Positions 26,893 through 36,351 of a stretch of DNA of 64,000 bases are shown one piece after another. Source of the stretch: Candidatus Melainabacteria bacterium (lineage in GTDB: Bacteria; Cyanobacteriota; Vampirovibrionia; LMEP-6097); assembly GCA_005110385.1 (NCBI GenBank), contig DUDT01000014.1, positions 186,001-250,000 of the forward strand, written 5' to 3'. The position numbers and the translations under genes were made by a program. The notes under the pieces were generated by a model, which saw only the letters and a list, made by a program, of their open reading frames with translations, had not been told where the DNA came from and did no database searches. How positions within the stretch are numbered: position 1 is the first letter of the stretch; the number at the start of each line of letters is the position of its first letter.

Positions 26893-27571
26893 GCGGATTT
26901 TCTCCTTAACTTCTTTCTTAAATCATTTAAATTTACCATCTAATAGACTTTTAGAGCAGGCCTTCACTCATAAATCCTGTTCTAAAGACGATCCTAATCT
27001 TCTAAATAATGAAAGATTAGAATTTCTCGGTGATGCCGTCTTAAAACTCGTCTTCAGTGAATACCTTTCCGATAATTTCCCAGAGGAAGATGAAGGAAAT
27101 TTATCTAAATTCAGAGCTAGACTCATTTCGGATGACTTGCTTGCGGAACTTGCTTTAGAAATGGACTTCAGGAAACTTATACGCATAGGCAGAATGTTAA
27201 AAGGACAAAAAAAGCTACCCAATTCTATTTACGGAAATGCCTTAGAAGCCTTAATAGCAGTTATATACAAAGAAGCTGGTTATGATAAGGCTCGTGAATT
27301 TATTTTAAATGCTTGGGAGAATCATATCGAAAGAGCTATCACTGAATCCATCGCTCATAACTATAAAGCCTTGTTAATAGAAAAATTTCAAGCTAAATAT
27401 TCTAAAGCACCAGTCTTTGAAACAGTTATGACAAGTGGAGAAGCTCACGAAAGAAGTTTTGAAATAGCTGTACTCTTCGATGGCAAAGAGCTGAGTAAAG
27501 GTACTGGTAAATCTAAAAAAGAAGCTGGACAAAACGCGGCCAAAGCCGCTTTAGACAGGTTATCATTTTAA
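26885..27571 (+). CDS. rnc: Ribonuclease III
   Basis: Cleaves double-stranded RNA, maturing rRNA and regulating mRNAs. 228 aa: the endonuclease domain has NERLEFLGDAVL (residues 42-53), and a dsRNA-binding domain follows (HNYKALLIEKFQAKY...SKKEAGQNAAKAAL). At the second metal site the sequence is YGNALEA: the Asp equivalent to E. coli D114 is Asn118, while the more critical Glu (E121) is kept. Similar Asn variants occur in other lineages, so activity is likely. It lies in the efp operon, with 3 bases before argB. Confidence 0.93.
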   Translation: MPKRIFSLTSFLNHLNLPSNRLLEQAFTHKSCSKDDPNLLNNERLEFLGDAVLKLVFSEYLSDNFPEEDEGNLSKFRARLISDDLLAELALEMDFRKLIRIGRMLKGQKKLPNSIYGNALEALIAVIYKEAGYDKAREFILNAWENHIERAITESIAHNYKALLIEKFQAKYSKAPVFETVMTSGEAHERSFEIAVLFDGKELSKGTGKSKKEAGQNAAKAALDRLSF

Positions 27572-27574
27572 GTC

Positions 27575-28438
27575 ATGCCCGATTATGCTAACACCGACAG
27601 AGTAAAAATTCTTTCTGAAGCTCTGCCTTATATTCAAAAATTTCACTCCAAAATATTTGTTATTAAATATGGCGGTTCAGCTCTAACTAACCCTGATATA
27701 GAGAAGAGTACCATTAAGGATTTGGTGCTTTTAAATAGTGTCGGTATAAAAGTCGTGCTGACCCATGGTGGCGGCCCTGAAATCAATCAAATGCTCACTA
27801 AGATAGGTAAAGAAATTAAATTCGAGAATGGACTCAGACACACTGATACAGAGACGATGGAAATAGTCGAAATGGTTTTACACGGTAAAATACAAAGGCG
27901 TATAGTAAGTTCTATCAACTGTGCGGGAGCAAGAGCTATAGGACTTTCTGGTCGTGATGGCAGAATCATGGTGGCTGAGAGAGATTCACGTATTGCCGAA
28001 GGCAATATGGTAGGTGAAATTAAAACTACTAATCTAGCTTTAATTCATGAAGTTTTTAAATTAGGTTTAATTCCAGTAATCAGTTCTATTGCACCTAATG
28101 AAGCTGGTGAGGCTTTTAATATTAACGCTGATACGATGGCAGCTGAGCTTGCTATAGGGCTTCAAGCTGATAAATTAATTCTTATGACAGATATACAGGG
28201 TATACTTGCAGATAAAAATGATCCAGAGTCTTTAATAAAAGAGATGAATCTAGAAACAGCTAGGAGATTAGAGTCTAAGGGAATTATTCAAGGTGGCATG
28301 ATTCCGAAGACCGACTGTTGCATTAAAGCTATAGAGCATGGAGTTAAAGAAGCGATTATTCTTAATGGCTTAAAAGAACACAGTTTACTTTTAGAGACCT
28401 TTACTAATGAGGGGGCTGGGACTTTAATTCGGAATTAA
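27575..28438 (+). CDS. argB: Acetylglutamate kinase
   Basis: Second step of arginine synthesis, phosphorylating N-acetylglutamate. 287 aa. It has the amino-acid-kinase fold with KYGGSA near residue 30, the THGGGPEINQML substrate loop, GLSGRDG and the ATP-side DIQGILADKNDP. The ATG at 27575 is 3 bases after rnc. It is the only arginine-pathway gene in the window apart from argS, so the pathway is scattered. Confidence 0.95.
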   Translation: MPDYANTDRVKILSEALPYIQKFHSKIFVIKYGGSALTNPDIEKSTIKDLVLLNSVGIKVVLTHGGGPEINQMLTKIGKEIKFENGLRHTDTETMEIVEMVLHGKIQRRIVSSINCAGARAIGLSGRDGRIMVAERDSRIAEGNMVGEIKTTNLALIHEVFKLGLIPVISSIAPNEAGEAFNINADTMAAELAIGLQADKLILMTDIQGILADKNDPESLIKEMNLETARRLESKGIIQGGMIPKTDCCIKAIEHGVKEAIILNGLKEHSLLLETFTNEGAGTLIRN

Positions 28439-28439
28439 T

Positions 28440-28790
28440 TTATCTGAGCTCAAAAACTAAACCCTTAACTTCTTTTATATAATCTTGCGCGAAATCCTTA
28501 CGCCCATGCATATCACTATTAGCAGAACTAATAGCTTGATTTAAAAGATTCAGTAACTCTATTTTACGAAACTGTAATTCATTTGCTAAAGCAGAATGTT
28601 TCACCCCAACTATTAATTTCATATCTTTAGTAACTCTGTGAGCGAAAGTTCTTTTTTTAATAGAATCTGGCATTTCTAATTCTTGCCAAAGCTGAAAAAT
28701 AGAGTAATGTCTCTGCTTATCAATATTGCGCGCAACACTATCAAAAAGTTTTTTTATTGGTAAAAGATCTTCTTGTTTAGCTCTTTGCAT
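28440..28790 (-). CDS. DUF721 (DciA-like) protein, candidate helicase loader
   Basis: 116 aa. The central part (SIFQLWQELEMPDSIKKRTFAHRVTKDMKLIVGV...SALANELQFRKIELLNLLN) matches the DUF721 pattern of a W followed by basic residues, a beta-meander ending in SxxWAxELxFxxxxLL. DciA proteins of this family help load DnaB at origins in bacteria without DnaC/DnaI. It overlaps the recF stop by 14 bases, and the recF-dciA pairing is known in several phyla. Family assignment is by eye. Confidence 0.7.
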   Translation of the reverse strand: MQRAKQEDLLPIKKLFDSVARNIDKQRHYSIFQLWQELEMPDSIKKRTFAHRVTKDMKLIVGVKHSALANELQFRKIELLNLLNQAISSANSDMHGRKDFAQDYIKEVKGLVFELR

Positions 28791-29886
28791 ATTCGACTAA
28801 GGCTCCAGCTTTAATATTTATAATTTGAGCATTTTCGCTCCATTTTTGCAAATGCTTACCTAAATGGGTCGTAGTAATTATGACCTGTGTATCATCTGAA
28901 ATCGCTTCTAGCAAGTGATCCTGCCTCGCTTCATCTAATTCCGCTAAAACATCATCCAATAAAAGAATGGGCTTTAATCTATGCTCTTCCTTTAATAACT
29001 CTATTTCTGTAAGCTTAAGGGCTAGCACTATACTCCTTTTTTCTCCTTGGCTTGCAAAATCACTAGCTAACTGTTCTTTAAGCATAAAATTAATATCATC
29101 TCGCTGCGGTCCATGACTAGTACAGGCTCTAATAAAATCTAATTTATGATCTGCTTTTAAATCTTCAGGACTTAGCACTTTACCTAAATATTCTAATCTT
29201 AATGAAAGTGCCTCCCCTGCGATATTTTGGTAATATTTTTCTACCAAAGGGCTAATTTTAGTAACTAGTTCATGTCTATATTTAGTAAGCTCATTTGCCG
29301 CATTTATAAACAGCTCATCCCATATAGAAAGCTGCTCTTGGAAAGCTGCTGCTAGATTATTATAAAAAAAATCTTTCTCTAAACATGACTTAATGAAGCT
29401 ATTACGCTGACTTAAAGCTTTCTCAAATTTAGTTAAGATCTCAGCATAAGGTAAATAAAGCTGTTCCAAGATAGTATCTAACCAGTCTCGACGAGAACTG
29501 GGGCTGCCAGAAACGATATTTAAATCATCTACCATAAAAGATACAGAATAAAGCTTATGATTGATATCTTTGGGCTTCATATTAACTTCATTAATTTTCA
29601 GAGTCCTTCTACCAGAACGCCTTATCATCATCGCTATATTTAAATCATTAGCATTTTCGCGTAAAATCTTAGCGTGTATAACAGCATTTTCAGCATTAAA
29701 ATTGACTAATTGAGCGTCTTTAGCAGCTCTTTTAGATTTACCCGTACTGAATATCTGCACCACTTCTAATAAACTAGTTTTACCTTGCGAATTATCCCCA
29801 AGAATAATAAGCTTAGGACGCTCAATATTTAAAAAGAGTTCCTGATAATTTCTAAAATTTATTAAATTTATGGTTTTCAAGAACAT
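28777..29886 (-). CDS. recF: DNA replication/repair protein RecF
   Basis: ABC-type ATPase that helps load RecA at gaps. 369 aa. The Walker A is GDNSQGKTSLLEV near residue 30, the ABC-type signature is SQGEKRSIVLAL and Walker B is PILLLDDVLAELD. The N-terminal LINFRNYQ is diagnostic. ATG start at 29886. It is co-transcribed with the DUF721 gene and divergent from the lptD-like gene across 66 bases. Confidence 0.95.
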   Translation of the reverse strand: MFLKTINLINFRNYQELFLNIERPKLIILGDNSQGKTSLLEVVQIFSTGKSKRAAKDAQLVNFNAENAVIHAKILRENANDLNIAMMIRRSGRRTLKINEVNMKPKDINHKLYSVSFMVDDLNIVSGSPSSRRDWLDTILEQLYLPYAEILTKFEKALSQRNSFIKSCLEKDFFYNNLAAAFQEQLSIWDELFINAANELTKYRHELVTKISPLVEKYYQNIAGEALSLRLEYLGKVLSPEDLKADHKLDFIRACTSHGPQRDDINFMLKEQLASDFASQGEKRSIVLALKLTEIELLKEEHRLKPILLLDDVLAELDEARQDHLLEAISDDTQVIITTTHLGKHLQKWSENAQIINIKAGALVEYAKS

Positions 29887-29952
29887 AGGATTTAAAGGTC
29901 TAGAATTTTATAAGTATAGCGGGATTTTTTTAGTATATGATTATTCTAGCTA

Positions 29953-31887
29953 GTGAACCTGCAATTAAAAGATCTTTTTAAAAAAATTTTTTTGCTATTT
30001 ATTGCAGTAAATTTTTGTATTTTAGAAATCGAGGCGAAAAAAAAATCTGACGAGTCTGTCAATAGAAAAGATAAAAAAAATCACGAAGTTAAACTCTTAG
30101 AAGTTAATCCAGATGAATCTGCTACGGATTCTAGCCCTAAGTCTGATTTAATAGTAAATCCAACTAATCCCTCCATTTTCACAGAAGCATCCTCACTCAG
30201 CGAAGAGGTACTTGAAGAAGTCGGGAATCATCCAGAGAATGAAACATTTGTAGAGATAATCGCAGATGAACTACGCTATAACGAAACTCAAGATTTTTAC
30301 GAAGCAGTTGGAGAGGCTATAGCCACTTTCCCAGAAAAAAATATAATAGTCACTGCTGATCAAATGAATTTTGATGGGCTAAAAAAACTTTTAATCGCAG
30401 AGGGAAATGTAAAAGTCACCCAGAATGATACTACTGCCTTTGGTGAGTATGTAGTCTTTCATACTGATACGAAAACCTATAGCATGGAAGAACCAAAAAT
30501 ATTCAGCCCCGGAATACGCCTTAAAGCCCGTAGCAGTACTTCTGAATTTGAAGAACGAAAAAAGCCAGATGAAAAGGATAAAGTCACTGTAAATTTCAAA
30601 GATGGTTTTATCGCATTAGATAAACCAGTTGGTGTTTACTTTTCAGGGAATCATGAATGGACCAGATATACTCGTGAGCGTAAACTCTACTATCAGAACC
30701 GTGAACTCAGATGGAAGGATATTCCACCTTTACAGAGCGATATTAAATATAGCGCCAAACGCATTACCTACGACCAAAACAAAAGAATGAACAACCTGAA
30801 AATTCAGGGAGCAAGGCTCTGGCTAAATGATAAATTAAGTATCCCTTCTCCAATAGAACTCACTACTAGTGTAGGAGAGGCTGCAAACACTAGATTCAGG
30901 GGACCAGTTTTAGGTCAGCAGGAAAGAATCGGTGGTTTTGCTGTTGGTCCTAGATTCTTTAAATCCTATAAAAATTCGACTTTTGCATTAGCTCCTATAA
31001 TCCAAATCGGTAATGATGGTGGCTTCGGAGCAGGTTCTATTGTCAGCTACAATACACCAGGTGACACCACTGCCGTTATGGCAGGCTACGGCTCTCTCTA
31101 TAATAGATTTATATTAAATGCCCATCAAGAACTGCCATATAATTTCGAAGCGAATGCACTGGTTAATCAATTCAACCGTAATCTCTTATTTGGTTCGAGC
31201 CAAGTTGGTCAAAATTACGAAATAGCTCACAAATTCAGACTTAAACATGAATGGTTCGATAGACGCGGCATACAGTTTAGAACTATTATGGGATACGCTG
31301 CGGATAATTTAGATCTGTTTACAGCAAGGAATAAAGAACTTCTTTTTCAAGCGAGAAGAGATAGAGGCGACAATAGTACTGATGAGCATAGCGGTTTTAG
31401 ATTTGAAGAAAACATATCTTTCTATACAAAGCCCTTATATCGAGTTGGAAATGAAGCCTATAATCTAACTCTAAGATTCAGAGAAGCTGGTTCATTTGCT
31501 TTTTATGGTACTGGCGATTCCTATCTTGTTAATCGCATAGGTCCAGCTATAGAGGCGACTTTTGATAGGCTTAGCTTTGAGGTAGATTATTTATATGCTT
31601 TAATAAGCGGTGAATCACCATTTGTCTTTGACCAGTTTATAGATGGCTCTAGTGCTATAGTCTTTGACGGTGATTTAGCAATTAACAAGTGGCTTTCCGT
31701 AGGCACTTTCGTAAATTTCAATATTAATGATAGTGAAATTACAAGGAATCAAATAAGAGCTGAAGTTGGACCACCTGATTTTAAGTTCAGAGCGAGTTAT
31801 GACACCGTAAGAAATCAAGTCGGCTTCGGCGTTAATATGACATTTGGTGAACCTATTCGTTATGAACAACTCAAGGTAAACCTCTAA
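29953..31887 (+). CDS. LptD/OstA-like outer-membrane assembly protein
   Basis: 644 aa from a GTG start. A hydrophobic N-terminal segment (LFKKIFLLFIAVNFCILEIEA) forms a signal peptide. An OstA/LptA-like periplasmic beta-jellyroll follows at about 95-195 (IIADELRYN...DQMNFDGLKKLLIAEGNVKVTQND). The rest (about 250-644) is a beta-barrel-like region rich in alternating aromatic residues, ending in L. Together these match the shortened LptD-like proteins of Cyanobacteria and relatives, which export LPS or glycolipid to the outer leaflet. A TATGAT box ends 11 bases before the GTG. Confidence 0.75.
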   Translation: MNLQLKDLFKKIFLLFIAVNFCILEIEAKKKSDESVNRKDKKNHEVKLLEVNPDESATDSSPKSDLIVNPTNPSIFTEASSLSEEVLEEVGNHPENETFVEIIADELRYNETQDFYEAVGEAIATFPEKNIIVTADQMNFDGLKKLLIAEGNVKVTQNDTTAFGEYVVFHTDTKTYSMEEPKIFSPGIRLKARSSTSEFEERKKPDEKDKVTVNFKDGFIALDKPVGVYFSGNHEWTRYTRERKLYYQNRELRWKDIPPLQSDIKYSAKRITYDQNKRMNNLKIQGARLWLNDKLSIPSPIELTTSVGEAANTRFRGPVLGQQERIGGFAVGPRFFKSYKNSTFALAPIIQIGNDGGFGAGSIVSYNTPGDTTAVMAGYGSLYNRFILNAHQELPYNFEANALVNQFNRNLLFGSSQVGQNYEIAHKFRLKHEWFDRRGIQFRTIMGYAADNLDLFTARNKELLFQARRDRGDNSTDEHSGFRFEENISFYTKPLYRVGNEAYNLTLRFREAGSFAFYGTGDSYLVNRIGPAIEATFDRLSFEVDYLYALISGESPFVFDQFIDGSSAIVFDGDLAINKWLSVGTFVNFNINDSEITRNQIRAEVGPPDFKFRASYDTVRNQVGFGVNMTFGEPIRYEQLKVNL

Positions 31888-32012
31888 ATAGTATCCCTCT
31901 CTGGCTTGAAGCTCCAAGCGGCAAGGCTTTTAGCCTAGTGACTTATCTTGAAATTAATATTTTCTCATGAATTAATGAGATCTTAACTTGATATTAATTT
32001 TGTTTGTCTCTA

Positions 32013-32945
32013 ATGGGTTTATACATGAAAGAAAGGACCCTAAAACTTAGCCTTGATAGCATTCTTGCTCTTGATACTCATACTGAGAAAAAGTCTTTCT
32101 TTGATGAGGTTTCTTCAAGTTCAGCTAAAGTGGGAACTTATAGCGATGGCGCTGATTTTACTTTAACTCGAATCAATCAAGTAATTCCGAGACCTAGTGC
32201 AGATAATTTCCTTGAACCTTGGACTGATATATCCAAAGAAAAAAAAGCAAAAATGATTTCTGAATATTTTAGGAAGAATCCCTTTGCACATTTGAAAAAT
32301 TTCCCTAAAGCAAAAAAAATCTTTTTAGATTTTTTTGATAACATCGAAAACATATCAAAAGATGTTGAATTTTTACGCGAAGAATTAGATAAATCGACTG
32401 CTAGTGGTGATCAATATGGAAAAGTTATAATTAACTTCTTTTGCGATAAGAACAACTCCGCTAAGTTTAAATTACAATTTTTCAGACCAATGATGGAAGA
32501 AATAAAGCAGTTTTTTGTTTTCGATTTAAGTAAGCCTAAAGATAGTCATGAAAGACTTCATACTGTCACCCAAAATGAAAAGTCTAAAAAATTAATCATT
32601 AATCGTTCACTAAAAAATACTAATAAAGCAGTTAGGAATTCACTAAAATCGATAGCTTTTGATGCTGAGGTCTGGAAAGGTTTTATCCAAGGAAAGATAG
32701 AACCAAGTCAATATGACATGGTCATGGACTGCCTTGAAAGAAACCACATTAACTTTGAAGATTTCGTTAAATTGGTTAATAGTAGGGATAATAAATATTG
32801 GAAATTTTTACACAAAGATTTCTTAAAAAATATTTCCATTAGAACAAACAGTAAAGATACTAGCTTTATTAACTTTAAAACAGAGTCGAATCAACAGGTT
32901 GAGCTTAAATTAAATAAATATGCTTTAAGTTTACAGCTTTCCTAG
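32013..32945 (+). CDS. Hypothetical soluble protein
   Basis: About 310 aa from the ATG at 32013; TTG 32004 and ATG 32025 are alternatives. Lys/Phe/Asn-rich, mostly helical (LKNFPKAKKIFLDFFDNIENI; LNKYALSLQLS at the end), with no signal peptide, membrane segment or catalytic motif that I recognise. It lies 16 bases before the mlaE-like gene on the same strand, so the two may share a transcript. The function is unknown. Confidence 0.65.
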   Translation: MGLYMKERTLKLSLDSILALDTHTEKKSFFDEVSSSSAKVGTYSDGADFTLTRINQVIPRPSADNFLEPWTDISKEKKAKMISEYFRKNPFAHLKNFPKAKKIFLDFFDNIENISKDVEFLREELDKSTASGDQYGKVIINFFCDKNNSAKFKLQFFRPMMEEIKQFFVFDLSKPKDSHERLHTVTQNEKSKKLIINRSLKNTNKAVRNSLKSIAFDAEVWKGFIQGKIEPSQYDMVMDCLERNHINFEDFVKLVNSRDNKYWKFLHKDFLKNISIRTNSKDTSFINFKTESNQQVELKLNKYALSLQLS

Positions 32946-32961
32946 CTATAATCAAGCATTG

Positions 32962-33738
32962 ATGCAAGCTAATTTAAAACGAGCATTTGCTGAAATATCG
33001 CAAGTATTAGGACTTATCACTAAATTTGTTTTAAATTTTTTTGAAACTCTAAGCTATCTTTTTAAAAACAAAATTTTCCAGCCTAACTTAGTTAGTTATG
33101 GAGCAAGATTCATTAGCTCTGTAACCCTGCCAACCATAGTAATCGCTATCGCACTAGGCGTGGTAATCGGTGTACAACTAGGACCACAATTCGTTAGTAA
33201 AGGCGTCGGTTCTAAACTTGGTATACTTGCGCTTTTAACTATGAGTCGTGAATTAGTACCGATCATGGGTGGTTTTATGATAGCAACTCAATACGGCACT
33301 GCCATTACTGCAGAAATTGCAAATATGCAAATTACTGAACAGTTAGATGCTCTGAAAATTTTAAAAATCAACCCTATCTATTATTTAGTTTTACCCGCAA
33401 TGCTAGCTGGACTAGTTTTAGCACCATTGGTTTTTTGGCTTGCAGTAATATTCGGAACTTATAGTACCTTCCTTACAGTCTGGATTAATGAAGGACTTGT
33501 GTGGAGCAGCTTTCAATCTGGCATAATGAGTTTTTTTCATATAAGTGACTTACTACTTTGCTTAATAAAAGCTTGCCTATTTACAGTTCTTCTAGTTATT
33601 CTATCTGCGACCATCGGAATGAATGTTGGCAAGGGTGGAGCAAGAGAAGTTGGAACCGCTACTACTACTACGGTTATAGCTGGCTTCATTACCGTTATAA
33701 TTTGTGATTTAATTTGCACGATGGTTTATCTTGAATAA
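32962..33738 (+). CDS. MlaE-family lipid ABC transporter permease
   Basis: 258 aa from the ATG at 32962 (a TTG precedes it). Four to five membrane helices. The central block SRELVPIMGGFMIATQYGTAITAEI...ITEQLDALKILKINP is the MlaE/Ycf63 signature; in E. coli MlaE works with an ATPase and an MCE protein to move phospholipids across the envelope. No MlaF or MlaD gene is in the window. Its 3' end overlaps rsmG by 8 bases. Confidence 0.88.
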   Translation: MQANLKRAFAEISQVLGLITKFVLNFFETLSYLFKNKIFQPNLVSYGARFISSVTLPTIVIAIALGVVIGVQLGPQFVSKGVGSKLGILALLTMSRELVPIMGGFMIATQYGTAITAEIANMQITEQLDALKILKINPIYYLVLPAMLAGLVLAPLVFWLAVIFGTYSTFLTVWINEGLVWSSFQSGIMSFFHISDLLLCLIKACLFTVLLVILSATIGMNVGKGGAREVGTATTTTVIAGFITVIICDLICTMVYLE

Positions 33739-34411
33739 TTTAAAACTTATAAATAAATACTCTAATGATTTCCAAAAGCTTTACAAGCTTTACAGTGACT
33801 TTATTTCACACACAAACATCTCTGCAATTACCAATGAAGGAGATGTCTATCATAAACACTTTGAAGACTCATTAATCACTTATCCATTTATTGCAGCTCA
33901 ATTAAAAGTAAATCCATCTCTAGAAATTATTGATATCGGTACTGGAGGGGGTTTCCCAACCTTACCTTTAGCTTTAGTCGCAGAGCGAGAACAGTTAAAT
34001 CTTCATTTTACGGCTTTAGACTCTACAGCTAAAAAGCTTAAATTTATTGAAATAGTCAAAGAAAACTTAGCTTTAAAAAATTTAGATACCCTTGCTGCTA
34101 GAGCCGAAGAAATCGCAGAAAATAAAAGAGAATCTTATGACATAGCTCTATGCCGTTCAGTAGCAAGCTTACCAATAATTTTAGAAATCTGCACCCCACT
34201 AATCAAACTTGGGGGCTATTTCCTTGCTTACAAGCAACGTGGAACAGAGTCCGAGAGAGCAGCTTCAGCCATGCAAGAATTAGGAGTTGAGCTAATGGAC
34301 AGAATTATTTATTTTAATAACGAGAGAGAAATACTAGTTTTTAAGAAAAATCAGAGTACGAAAAAGGTTTACCCACGCAGTTATTCACTGATTAAAAAAT
34401 CCCCATTATAA
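33731..34411 (+). CDS. rsmG: 16S rRNA (guanine-527-N7) methyltransferase RsmG
   Basis: Methylates G527 of 16S rRNA with S-adenosylmethionine. 226 aa from a TTG that overlaps the mlaE stop. The motif I loop DIGTGGGFPTLPLAL, the NAISNEGD-like N-terminal segment (here NISAITNEGDVYHKHFEDSL), the LCRSVAS strand and the C-terminal YPRSYSLIKKSPL are all typical of GidB/RsmG. Confidence 0.93.
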   Translation: MNNLKLINKYSNDFQKLYKLYSDFISHTNISAITNEGDVYHKHFEDSLITYPFIAAQLKVNPSLEIIDIGTGGGFPTLPLALVAEREQLNLHFTALDSTAKKLKFIEIVKENLALKNLDTLAARAEEIAENKRESYDIALCRSVASLPIILEICTPLIKLGGYFLAYKQRGTESERAASAMQELGVELMDRIIYFNNEREILVFKKNQSTKKVYPRSYSLIKKSPL

Positions 34412-34467
34412 CGACAAACCCTAAATTACAACTCCATATTTAGCCCCCCCATTCACCATATTTCAAA

Positions 34468-34473
34468 TATAAT
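34468..34473 (+). promoter_or_regulatory. -10 box of pyrC, leaderless arrangement
   Basis: A perfect TATAAT 6 bases before the ATG at 34480, so transcription should start at the A of the start codon. Confidence 0.55.
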
Positions 34474-34479
34474 TAAAAT

Positions 34480-35865
34480 ATGGCTAGAAATACTCTTCTC
34501 TCTAATGCAAAAATTATTAATGAAGGGGAAATTTATTCAGGGGAAATTATTATCGAGGGAGATTTAATTAAAAACATCATCAGGCACGACTCTAAGGATT
34601 ATCAAGAATTTCGTAATCATGCGATGAAAGACCAAATGGAGATTCATGATCTGAAATTTAAGTACGTGATGCCTGGAATGATAGATGGGCAAGTGCATTT
34701 CAGAGAACCAGGTCTTACTCATAAAGGTGACTTAGAAACTGAATCTAGGGCTGCTGTCGCTGGCGGTATAACCTCATTTATGGAAATGCCGAATACGCAC
34801 CCACGAGCTCTTACACAGGAACTTTTAGCTGAGAAGTTTGAACTAGCTAGTCAGAAGTCACACGCCAACTACTCTTTCTACATGGGGACTTCGAATGACA
34901 ATCTAGCAGAAGTTTTAAAGACAGATCCTAAAACTGTGTGTGGCGTTAAAATATTTATGGGAGCCTCTACTGGAAATATGCTCGTAGATAACGATAAAAC
35001 TTTAAATGATGTTTTTTCTCAAAGCCCAATGTTAATAGCAACTCACTGCGAAGAAGAATCAGTTATTAATGCAAATGCCAAAAAATTTATAGAGTTGCAC
35101 GGTGAAGATCTCTCAGTAGATTATCATCCATTAATCCGCAATCATGAAGCCTGTTTTCGTTCATCCGAGAAGGCTGTTAATTTAGCTAAGAAATATGGCA
35201 CTCGCCTTCATGTCCTACATCTCACAACAGCAGATGAATTAAAGTTGTTTGACAATAAATTACCAGTTAAAGAAAAAAGAATAACAGCAGAAGTCTGCTG
35301 CCATCATCTCTGGTTTTCAGATGAAGATTATGAATCCAAAGGTGCTTTAATTAAATGGAACCCTGCAGTTAAAACAAAAGGGGACAGGGAAGCATTACAG
35401 AAAGCTGTCAGAGAAAACATTCTAGATATAATAGCTACAGATCATTCACCACATACATTAGAAGAGAAAAATAATCCTTATTTTAAATCCCCAGCTGGAG
35501 CACCAATGGTGCAACACGCTCTGAATGTACTATTCGAATTACATATACAAGGTAAATTAAGTCTTGAAAAAATAGTAGAGAAAGTTGCTCACAGTCCAGC
35601 TCATTGCTTTCAGGTTGAAAATCGAGGCTTTATTAGGAAGGGTTATAAAGCAGACTTAACCGTGTTTAGCTTAGATAAATCAGAAAGAGCTCCGAGTTGG
35701 ACTGTAGATAAATCTAACATCCTCTATAAATGTGGCTGGTCACCGCTTGAAGGAACTAAATTTCACTCTAAAATTCATCAGACTTTTATTAACGGTGTTT
35801 TAGTTTATGATAACGGTGTATTTAATGAGGATTTTAGAGGCGAAAGATTAACTTTCGCAAGATAG
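34480..35865 (+). CDS. pyrC: Dihydroorotase
   Basis: Third step of pyrimidine synthesis (carbamoyl-aspartate to dihydroorotate). 461 aa, the class-I amidohydrolase type. GQVHFREPG gives the HxH zinc ligands with the following Arg; CEEES, HVLHLTTA and ATDHSPHT (catalytic Asp) follow in order. ATG start directly after TATAAT with a 6-base gap. A weak GGGG...CCCC hairpin with a T-rich tail (35877-35901) follows the stop. Confidence 0.93.
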   Translation: MARNTLLSNAKIINEGEIYSGEIIIEGDLIKNIIRHDSKDYQEFRNHAMKDQMEIHDLKFKYVMPGMIDGQVHFREPGLTHKGDLETESRAAVAGGITSFMEMPNTHPRALTQELLAEKFELASQKSHANYSFYMGTSNDNLAEVLKTDPKTVCGVKIFMGASTGNMLVDNDKTLNDVFSQSPMLIATHCEEESVINANAKKFIELHGEDLSVDYHPLIRNHEACFRSSEKAVNLAKKYGTRLHVLHLTTADELKLFDNKLPVKEKRITAEVCCHHLWFSDEDYESKGALIKWNPAVKTKGDREALQKAVRENILDIIATDHSPHTLEEKNNPYFKSPAGAPMVQHALNVLFELHIQGKLSLEKIVEKVAHSPAHCFQVENRGFIRKGYKADLTVFSLDKSERAPSWTVDKSNILYKCGWSPLEGTKFHSKIHQTFINGVLVYDNGVFNEDFRGERLTFAR

Positions 35866-35876
35866 ACTAAAATTTT

Positions 35877-35901
35877 GGGGAAAAATGACCCCTTATAATT
35901 T
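35877..35901 (+). terminator. Weak terminator-like hairpin after pyrC
   Basis: GGGG AAAAATGA CCCC followed by ttataattttt. The stem is only 4 bp, so termination may be partial. Confidence 0.4.
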
Positions 35902-35927
35902 TTATTCCTACTAGATAAATTTAATAA

Positions 35928-35954
35928 AGGACTTCGGAATTAAGACTGAGTCCT
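35928..35954. promoter_or_regulatory. Inverted repeat upstream of LuxR-type gene
   Basis: AGGACT (35928-35933) and AGTCCT (35949-35954) with a 15-base loop, lying 12 bases before the AGGAG ribosome site. Possible operator or mRNA stem; inference only. Confidence 0.35.
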
Positions 35955-35979
35955 CTATTAAAACAAGGAGTAAAATTAA

Positions 35980-36351
35980 ATGTTCAAGTACGATACAGAG
36001 AATCTTCCACGCATTACCTTTAAAGGAAAGAGGCTTACTGAAAAGCAAATCGCAGTTCTAGAGTTTTTAGCACAGGGGCAGACGAATACAGAAATAGCCG
36101 AAAATCTTTTCCTCTCTGTAAGAACCGTAGAATCGCACATCTCTAGAATTAGAGGAATTATCAGTGAGCATATGCCACAGTCACAGAGAATAAGTGATAG
36201 GCAACTCGTTTTATTCGCTAAAGATCTAATTGATGGCTTTAAAATTTTCGACATACTGAAAAGCGGCATGAATGAAGGCTTTGAGCTATCAGAATTTAAA
36301 ACTTATCAAAAAACAGTAAGCCTGAATAATGATAGATATTATATTCAATGA
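35980..36351 (+). CDS. Small LuxR-type DNA-binding regulator
   Basis: 123 aa. Residues about 18-65 are a LuxR/GerE helix-turn-helix (LTEKQIAVLEFLAQGQTNTEIAENLFLSVRTVESHI, described in parts: LTEKQ, NTEIAENL, VRTVESHI). There is no receiver or ligand domain, so it is a stand-alone regulator. A clear AGGAG lies 10 bases before the ATG. The gene ends inside a copy of the palindromic repeat: one extra A in CAATGAG creates the TGA. Without it the frame would run through the element (HEAGENAEIGVVQRS) to a TAG at 36404-36406. Confidence 0.85.
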   Translation: MFKYDTENLPRITFKGKRLTEKQIAVLEFLAQGQTNTEIAENLFLSVRTVESHISRIRGIISEHMPQSQRISDRQLVLFAKDLIDGFKIFDILKSGMNEGFELSEFKTYQKTVSLNNDRYYIQ

